NCBI GenBank assembly: GCA_021805275.1
Contig: JAJZFQ010000156.1
Location: forward strand, 1-10,729
Direction: 5' to 3'
Source: Pseudomonadota bacterium
GTDB lineage: Bacteria; Pseudomonadota; Gammaproteobacteria; Steroidobacterales; Steroidobacteraceae
Length of the DNA: 10,729 nucleotides
Shown here piece by piece: positions 5,845-10,729 of this stretch (positions within the stretch are counted from its first letter, which is position 1; each line of letters begins with the position of its first letter). The notes under the pieces were generated by a model. It worked only from the letters and a program-made list of their open reading frames with translations, was not told where the DNA came from and made no database searches. The translations under genes were made by a program, and so were the position numbers.

Positions 5845-6138
5845 TCAGGCGGCGCGAGCGCGCGTATCGAGAGTCGCTTTGACGTGATCGAGCAATACCT
5901 GCGCGCCGCGGACGTCGTCTTCCTTCAGCTCGAGGCGCGCCTGATCGAGCCGACCATCGACGGCACTCGCCCGCGTCTGCGTGATGCGGTGGCGCTGGAG
6001 GTCCGACTGGGTCTGGCCGCTCAGCTGGCGCAATTCCGCTAATGCATGCGTGCGCGCACTCAGTTCGAAGTGCAGCGCGAAGGCCGCAACCCCTACGCAC
6101 AACGCCACCGTGGCACCGACAAGAACGATCACTTTCAT
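5845..6138 (-). CDS. Small membrane-anchored protein downstream of the histidine kinase
   Basis: A 97-residue protein with one N-terminal membrane helix (about residues 3-22, VIVLVGATVALCVGVAAF) after a short MK start, then a charged, mostly helical region. The segment LDQARLELKEDDVRGAQVLLDHV (64-86) could form an amphipathic or coiled-coil helix. An uncleaved anchor with the C-terminus in the periplasm is the simplest topology. I recognise no family. It begins 45 bases after the kinase stop on the same strand and is the last gene before the hairpin, so it may be an accessory of the two-component system. There is no good SD. TACAAT lies 7 bases before the ATG and could be a -10 box giving a nearly leaderless transcript, though no matching -35 is seen. 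Confidence 0.72.
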   Translation of the reverse strand: MKVIVLVGATVALCVGVAAFALHFELSARTHALAELRQLSGQTQSDLQRHRITQTRASAVDGRLDQARLELKEDDVRGAQVLLDHVKATLDTRARAA

Positions 6139-6183
6139 GGCCGAAATTGTAGCGGAAAGCGCCCCTCGCCCGCCACAACCGCC

Positions 6184-7557
6184 TCACGGTGCAAGGCGGC
6201 GCACCGGGAAAATCATGTGCACCTCGAGGCCGCCAGCCGCCCCGTTGCGCGCGCTGATCCGCCCGCCGTGCACCGCGATGGCGCGCGCCGCGATGGCCAG
6301 CCCGAGCCCATCCCCGCCGACGGCGCGGTGACGGGCCGCATCGATTCGGTAGAACGGCTCGAAGATCGCCTCGAGATCCTTCTCCGGCACCCCCGGGCCG
6401 TGATCGTGCACGGTGACCTCGATGTCCCCCTCCCCGCCGCTTGGCGACGCCGTGCGCCGCGCCTTAACCTCGACGGCGGTGCCGGCGGCGCCGTAGCGCA
6501 CGGCATTGCGGATGACGTTCTCGAAGGCGCTGCGCAGCAGCTCCGGATCGGCCAGCGTCTGCAGTGCACTGTCGCGCTCAAGCACCACCTGACAACCCCG
6601 CGCATCGGCCTCGATGGCGACGTCGGCGACGATCTGCTCGAGCAGCGCGCCGGTGTCGAGCGGCTCCCCGCCGATGTCCCCGGGCGCCCGCTCGAGCCGC
6701 GCCAGACGCAGGATGCGCGCGATCAGCTGCTCGAGCCGGTCGGCCTCGCGGCCGATGCGCGTGAGCTGGCGCGGCACCTCTTCCTCGCGCTGCGCCAGCG
6801 AGAGCGCGAGCTGCAGGCGCGTGAGCGGGGAGCGCAACTCGTGCGACACGTCGCGCAGCAGCTGTTGCTTCGACTCGAGCAACCCCTGCAGCCGCCCCGT
6901 CATGGCATCGAAGTCCGCCGCGAGACGCGCCAGGTCATCGTGCCGGCCGCGCATGTCCGGAACGACGCGCACCTCGAGATGGCCCGCCGCCACGGCGCGG
7001 GCCGCGCGGCGCAGACGGTCGATCGGTCCGACCAGGTAGCGCGCCAGCAGGAAGCAGATGACGGTGCTCACGATGAGCGCCACGGCGAGCGTGGTGCCCC
7101 CGACCCCGGGCAGCCCCAGCGCACCGAAGAAGAGCAGCGGGTGGCGGTGCAGCCCCGTCACCACCACTTGATACATCCGCCCGTCGGGTTCGGTGAGCAC
7201 CAGCGCCCCGCCGATCGGCGGCGGGCGGCCGGTGTGGTCCGCCGGGCCGGGCACCAGGAACACCCGCAGCAACGGTGGCACGGAGCGCCCGAGGATGTCG
7301 TGCTCATTCGGGCCGATCACGAAGGTCCGCCAGTAATACGGCCCACCGCGCAAGCCCTCGGCCCAGTGCTTCAGCGCCGGCGGACCGCCGTGCTCGAAGG
7401 CGACCGCGGCCTGCTGGAACAGCGCCCCGCGCTGCGCCCAGGGCATCTGTTCGCGGTGCACGATCACCTCGTCCACCGCGGCGGTGACGGTCCCGACGAG
7501 GATCAGGGCGATCGCGAGCCAGAACGACCAGAAGATGCGCCAGAAGAGCGAGTGCAT
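6184..7557 (-). CDS. CpxA-like sensor histidine kinase
   Basis: The 457-residue inner-membrane kinase has a first membrane helix at about 8-28, a periplasmic sensor region at about 29-150, a second helix at about 155-174, a HAMP domain (about 171-225), a HisKA domain with DVSHELRSPLTRL (phospho-acceptor H239), and a HATPase domain. The N box is ENVIRNAVRY (346-355), G1 DHGPGVP (385-391), F box FEPFYR (399-404) and G2 GGDGLGLAI (414-422). All catalytic motifs are intact. The H-box region resembles CpxA. The periplasmic region holds seven histidines (34, 56, 64, 86, 108, 137, 139), which could bind a metal or protons; that is speculative. It starts 4 bases after the response regulator stop, so it is translated with it. 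The signal is unknown. Confidence 0.93.
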   Translation of the reverse strand: MHSLFWRIFWSFWLAIALILVGTVTAAVDEVIVHREQMPWAQRGALFQQAAVAFEHGGPPALKHWAEGLRGGPYYWRTFVIGPNEHDILGRSVPPLLRVFLVPGPADHTGRPPPIGGALVLTEPDGRMYQVVVTGLHRHPLLFFGALGLPGVGGTTLAVALIVSTVICFLLARYLVGPIDRLRRAARAVAAGHLEVRVVPDMRGRHDDLARLAADFDAMTGRLQGLLESKQQLLRDVSHELRSPLTRLQLALSLAQREEEVPRQLTRIGREADRLEQLIARILRLARLERAPGDIGGEPLDTGALLEQIVADVAIEADARGCQVVLERDSALQTLADPELLRSAFENVIRNAVRYGAAGTAVEVKARRTASPSGGEGDIEVTVHDHGPGVPEKDLEAIFEPFYRIDAARHRAVGGDGLGLAIAARAIAVHGGRISARNGAAGGLEVHMIFPVRRLAP

Positions 7558-7561
7558 GGAT

Positions 7562-8254
7562 TCAGCGCTGCATCAGGGCATACCCGGCGCCCCGCACGCC
7601 CTGGATGCGGATGCGATCGGTGAAGCGGGCGAGCTTGCGCCGCAGGTTGCTGACGTGGGTGTCGAGGCTGCGGTCGGTGGGCAGCAGCCGCCGCCCGAGT
7701 GCCTGCTGCATCAGCTCCTCGCGCCCGACGGTGCGGGTGTCGGCCTGCATCAGCAGCTCGAGGATGCGCAGCTCCGCGCTGGTGAGCTCCAAGTCCTCGC
7801 CCTCGACCTGAGCCCGGTGCGCCCGGACATCGAGCGTGAGCGTGCCGAATGCGAGCAGGCCGCCGGCGGGCGCATCGGCCATGCGGCGCAGCACCGCTCG
7901 GATCCGCGCCACGAGTTCACGGGGACTGAAGGGCTTGGCCAGATAATCGTCAGCGCCCATCTCCAGGCCCACCACCCGGTCGATTTCCTCCCCGCGCGCC
8001 GTGAGCATCAGCACCGGCACGCGGCTCGTGGCGCGCAGCCGGCGCAGCACCTCGAAACCGCTCAGTCCCGGCAGCATCACATCGAGCACGACCAGGTCGA
8101 TCCCGCCGCGCGCGAGCCGCTCGAGCGCGCTCTGGCCGTTCTCGGCCGACTCGGCACCGAACCCCTCGGGCTCGAGATACTCGCGCAGCATCGCGCACAG
8201 CTCCGCATCGTCATCGACGAGCAGCAGCTGCGCGCGCCCCTCGGCGGCACTCAC
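7562..8254 (-). CDS. OmpR/PhoB-family (CpxR-like) response regulator
   Basis: The 230-residue protein has a receiver domain and a C-terminal winged-helix DNA-binding domain. The receiver shows the acidic pocket DDD (14-16), the phospho-acceptor D58 in LVVLDVMLPG, T85 and K107 (AKPF). The effector domain (about 133-228) has the RSLDTHVSNLRRKL recognition region and ends IQGVRGAGYAL. The start is GTG at 8254, which overlaps the upstream ATPase stop as GTGA; GGAG lies 8 bases upstream inside the ATPase gene and fixes this start. It should be phosphorylated by the kinase encoded next to it. Target promoters cannot be read from this window; the ABC operon itself is a candidate because of the shared transcript. 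Confidence 0.94.
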   Translation of the reverse strand: MSAAEGRAQLLLVDDDAELCAMLREYLEPEGFGAESAENGQSALERLARGGIDLVVLDVMLPGLSGFEVLRRLRATSRVPVLMLTARGEEIDRVVGLEMGADDYLAKPFSPRELVARIRAVLRRMADAPAGGLLAFGTLTLDVRAHRAQVEGEDLELTSAELRILELLMQADTRTVGREELMQQALGRRLLPTDRSLDTHVSNLRRKLARFTDRIRIQGVRGAGYALMQR

Positions 8255-9579
8255 GCAGGATTCTCCAGCGTGAACACCTGACGCTGATCGTCGTAGGCGA
8301 AGATCTCCGCATAGCGGCCCCAGCTGATCACCGCGCGCAGCGTCTGCTCGGCGGCCTCCTCGGCCATGTTGTCCTCGATCTCATCGAGGAAGCGGCTCTT
8401 CGGGGCGCGGTGCGCGCTGCGCTCATCGAGCACCCGGCGCACGTGGGCCGCGAGCGGCACGTAGGCGAGCAGATGACGGGCGAAGAGGCTCTTGCGCTCA
8501 TCGGTGTCGGAATGGGCGAAGGCGAGCCCCGCCTCGGTGAGGCGGATGTCACCGCCGCCGACTTCCGCCAGGCGCAGCATCTGCAGCGTCTCGGCCACCG
8601 GGAACAGATCATCACCCTCCATGTGCAGCGCCTGGGCGATGGCCGGCAGGTCCGCACGCCCGCCGTACGGCGGCTCGCTCACCGCCTCGATCAGGCCGGC
8701 GAGCAGGTTCGTCGAGACGTGCTCGAGCGGAGTGCCGATCGTCGCGGCCAGCGGCCGCTCGGCGCGCACGCCGTCGCGGCCGTGGCGGGGGCGCGCGGTC
8801 ATCTCCACGTACACCCGATCGACCAGCGCGCGAAAGCGCGGATCGAGCGGCTCGCGCGGATGCGCCAGATCGATCGCGATCTCGCTCACCACCCGCCCCG
8901 GATGGGTGGCGAAGATGAGCAGGCGGTCGCACATCTGCACCGCCTCCTCGATGTTGTGCGTCACCAGCAGCACCGCGCCGATCGGCAGCTCGCCGCGACC
9001 CCACAGGTCGAGAAAATCGTTGCGCAGCGTCTCGGCGGTGAGCACATCGAGCGCCGAGAACGGCTCGTCCATCAACAGGATGTTCGGGTGCACCACCAAT
9101 GCGCGCGCGAACCCGACCCGCTGGCGCATGCCGCCGGAGAGCTCGCGCGGATAGGCCGACTCGTAGCCGTCGAGCCCGATCAGGTCGATCGCCGCGAGCG
9201 AGCGCTTGCGGATCTCGGCCTCCGGCAGGCGCATCGCCTCGAGGCCGAGCTGCACGTTGCCGAGCACGGTGAGCCAGGGGAAGAGCGCAAACCCCTGGAA
9301 CACCATCGAGATGCCCTCGGCCGGGCCGCTCACCGGTGCCCCGAGGTAGCGCACGGTGCCGCGCGAGGGCGCATCGAGACCGGCGATCACGCGCAGCAGC
9401 GTCGATTTGCCGGAGCCGGAGCGCCCGAGCAGGCCGACGATCTCCCCGCGCTTCAGCGCCAGGTTCACATCCTCCAGCACCCGCAGCTCATCCCCGTCGG
9501 GTTTGAAGAAACTGCGCTCGATGTGCTCGACTTCGAGCAGCGATTCGGGCGGGGCGGCAGATCTCGCAGCGTCGCTCAT
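8251..9579 (-). CDS. ABC transporter ATPase with C-terminal AAA-associated domain
   Basis: The 442-residue protein is a NitT/TauT-type (nitrate/sulfonate/taurine-like) ATP-binding subunit. Walker A is GRSGSGKST (52-60), Q-loop Q95, signature LSGGMRQR (147-154), Walker B ILLMDEP (167-173, catalytic E172) and H-loop H208. After about residue 285 comes a second domain (STNLLAGLIEAV onward, rich in winged-helix-like segments and ending near 440) that fits the AAA-associated C-terminal domain known on a subgroup of these ATPases. This explains the length, well beyond the usual 250-270 residues. It follows the permease by 9 bases, with a GAGG SD, and overlaps the response regulator by 4 bases. The substrate is not evident, and no solute-binding protein gene lies in the window. 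Confidence 0.92.
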   Translation of the reverse strand: MSDAARSAAPPESLLEVEHIERSFFKPDGDELRVLEDVNLALKRGEIVGLLGRSGSGKSTLLRVIAGLDAPSRGTVRYLGAPVSGPAEGISMVFQGFALFPWLTVLGNVQLGLEAMRLPEAEIRKRSLAAIDLIGLDGYESAYPRELSGGMRQRVGFARALVVHPNILLMDEPFSALDVLTAETLRNDFLDLWGRGELPIGAVLLVTHNIEEAVQMCDRLLIFATHPGRVVSEIAIDLAHPREPLDPRFRALVDRVYVEMTARPRHGRDGVRAERPLAATIGTPLEHVSTNLLAGLIEAVSEPPYGGRADLPAIAQALHMEGDDLFPVAETLQMLRLAEVGGGDIRLTEAGLAFAHSDTDERKSLFARHLLAYVPLAAHVRRVLDERSAHRAPKSRFLDEIEDNMAEEAAEQTLRAVISWGRYAEIFAYDDQRQVFTLENPA

Positions 9580-9588
9580 GGCTCGCCC

Positions 9589-10729
9589 TCAGCTCATGCG
9601 GAATTTGCGCTCGGCGCGCGCATAGAGCGGGCGCCAGAACAGTCGGTTGATGATCACGACGAACAGACTCATCACCACGATCCCGAGTACGGTGCGGGCG
9701 AAGTTGCCGGCACGGGTCGCATTGGCGATGTACGCACCGAGTCCCGCGGCCGCCAGGTGTTTGTTGCCCCAGGCGGCAACCTCCGAGACGATGCTCGCAT
9801 TCCACGAGCCGCCGGCGGCGGTGATCGCCCCGGTGACGTAGAACGGGAACACGGCCGGCAGTGCGATGCGCCGCCACCACAGCCAGCCGCGCACCTTCAG
9901 ATTGCTGCCGACCTGCTTCAGCTCATTCGGCAGCGAGGAGGCCCCGGCAATCACATTGAAGAGGATGTACCACTGCGTGCCGAGAATCATCAGCGGGCTC
10001 AACCAGATGTTCGGGTTCAGCCGAAACGCGACGATCTCGGAGACCACCACGGGGAACAGCAGGTTCACCGGAAAGGCGGCCAGGAACTGCGCCACCGGCT
10101 GCACCGCCGCGGCGAGCCGCGGGCGGATGCCGACGTACACCCCGATCGGCACCCAGATCGCACTCGCCAGCGCAATCAACACCACCACGCGCAGCAGCGT
10201 CAACAGGCCCAGTCCCGCGACGTGCAGCACCTCATGCGGCGGCACGCGCGCGAACACGTAGCGGGCGGTCGTCCAGCCGATCGCGGCCACCACGATCGCC
10301 ACCGTGGCATACCAAAGCCACTCGCCGGAGCGGCCATCGGTCCCCTCGCGCCGCGCGCGGCGCGGCGCGGGAGCCCGGCTGAAACCCAGACGCACCACGC
10401 CGACGAAGCCGCCGGCGGCGACGCTGAGCAGGCGCGAGCGGCGCATCATGGTCAGCGCCCAGGAGCGGCTCGGGGTCAGCCCCGCTTCCTGCTCGAGCCG
10501 GAACCAGTCGGCGCTCGCGATCAGCGGGCGGAAGATGATCTGATCGAAGATCAGGATCACGACGCTCATCGCGCCGATCGCCCACCCGATCGCATCGAGA
10601 TTGCGCTCGGCGATGGCGCGGGCGATGTACGAGCCGATCCCCGGCAGCGTCACGGTGGTGTGTCCGACGCTGATCGCCTCGGCGGCCACCACGAAGAACC
10701 AGCCGCCGGACATCGACATCATCATGTTC
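9589..10729 (-). CDS. Two-domain ABC transporter permease (5' end outside window)
   Basis: The visible 378 residues plus one more codon lack the start, since the frame stays open to the window edge; the methionines near 10725 are internal (N-MMMSMSGGWFF is a conserved interior segment of such permeases). The visible part holds the end of a first BPD_transp_1 domain, a linker rich in arginine and alanine (about 115-135 of the visible part), and a complete second domain with helices near 138-156, 173-200, 208-232, 242-262, 293-310 and 345-364. The second domain has a coupling loop of EAA type (ELKQVGSNLKVRGWLWWRRIALP, about 268-290). Relatives are about 570-600 residues. It pairs with the adjacent ATPase to form an inner-membrane importer of the nitrate/sulfonate/taurine type. 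Confidence 0.9.
   Translation of the reverse strand, partial: NMMMSMSGGWFFVVAAEAISVGHTTVTLPGIGSYIARAIAERNLDAIGWAIGAMSVVILIFDQIIFRPLIASADWFRLEQEAGLTPSRSWALTMMRRSRLLSVAAGGFVGVVRLGFSRAPAPRRARREGTDGRSGEWLWYATVAIVVAAIGWTTARYVFARVPPHEVLHVAGLGLLTLLRVVVLIALASAIWVPIGVYVGIRPRLAAAVQPVAQFLAAFPVNLLFPVVVSEIVAFRLNPNIWLSPLMILGTQWYILFNVIAGASSLPNELKQVGSNLKVRGWLWWRRIALPAVFPFYVTGAITAAGGSWNASIVSEVAAWGNKHLAAAGLGAYIANATRAGNFARTVLGIVVMSLFVVIINRLFWRPLYARAERKFRMS

Noticed and set aside
5403..5882. Plus-strand open frame of 159 codons between the ATPase gene and the operon end
   Set aside because: It crosses the IS630 remnant in a wrong frame and becomes arginine-rich; no family is recognisable.
6046..7623. 525-codon plus-strand open frame opposite the histidine kinase
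   Set aside because: Antisense to a kinase with all motifs intact; composition is typical of complementary GC-rich frames.
7484..8281. 265-codon plus-strand open frame opposite the response regulator
   Set aside because: Shadow of a canonical OmpR-family gene; no SD and no recognisable domain.
1..10729. CRISPR arrays, tRNA or rRNA genes, retron or reverse transcriptase
   Set aside because: No regularly spaced repeat series, cloverleaf-like segment, rRNA motif or YxDD-type protein was seen on either strand.

Overview
The window looks like chromosomal DNA of a GC-rich proteobacterium, probably beta- or gamma-. The basis is a CpxR/CpxA-type two-component system, a NitT/TauT-type ABC transporter and an IS630-family element. 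No rRNA, tRNA or other taxonomic marker is present, so this is inference. All intact genes lie on the minus strand; only the IS630-related sequences read on plus.

Layout from left to right. Positions 1-767 are gene-poor. They hold a cluster of interlaced repeats (about 186-398) and a 40-codon ORF for a predicted exported or membrane peptide (407-529). Positions 768-2273 encode a ClC-type chloride/proton antiporter with its key residues intact. An IS630-family element (about 2276-3439) abuts its start codon. The transposase carries an in-frame TGA and has lost its normal stop. Positions 3590-5289 carry a tightly coupled pair: an AAA15/RloA-like ATPase and a compact RloB-like TOPRIM nuclease, a predicted anti-phage module of the RloAB/AbiL/PARIS type. 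A decayed IS630 fragment (5625-5764), in the same orientation as the full copy, closes this segment.

Positions 5845-10729 look like one co-directional operon. In transcription order it holds a two-domain ABC permease (cut by the window edge), its ATPase with a C-terminal AAA-associated domain, a response regulator, a sensor histidine kinase and a small membrane-anchored protein. A strong GC hairpin follows.

Interpretation: the operon and the ClC gene look like GC-rich backbone. The IS630-flanked segment between them (about 2276-5780) is visibly poorer in G+C in its gene-bearing part and looks like an acquired defence cassette. The ABC transporter and the two-component system overlap by 4 bp and are probably co-expressed, so the sensor may monitor a substrate or stress linked to the transporter. 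The defence pair would act separately: the ATPase as sensor, the TOPRIM protein as effector.
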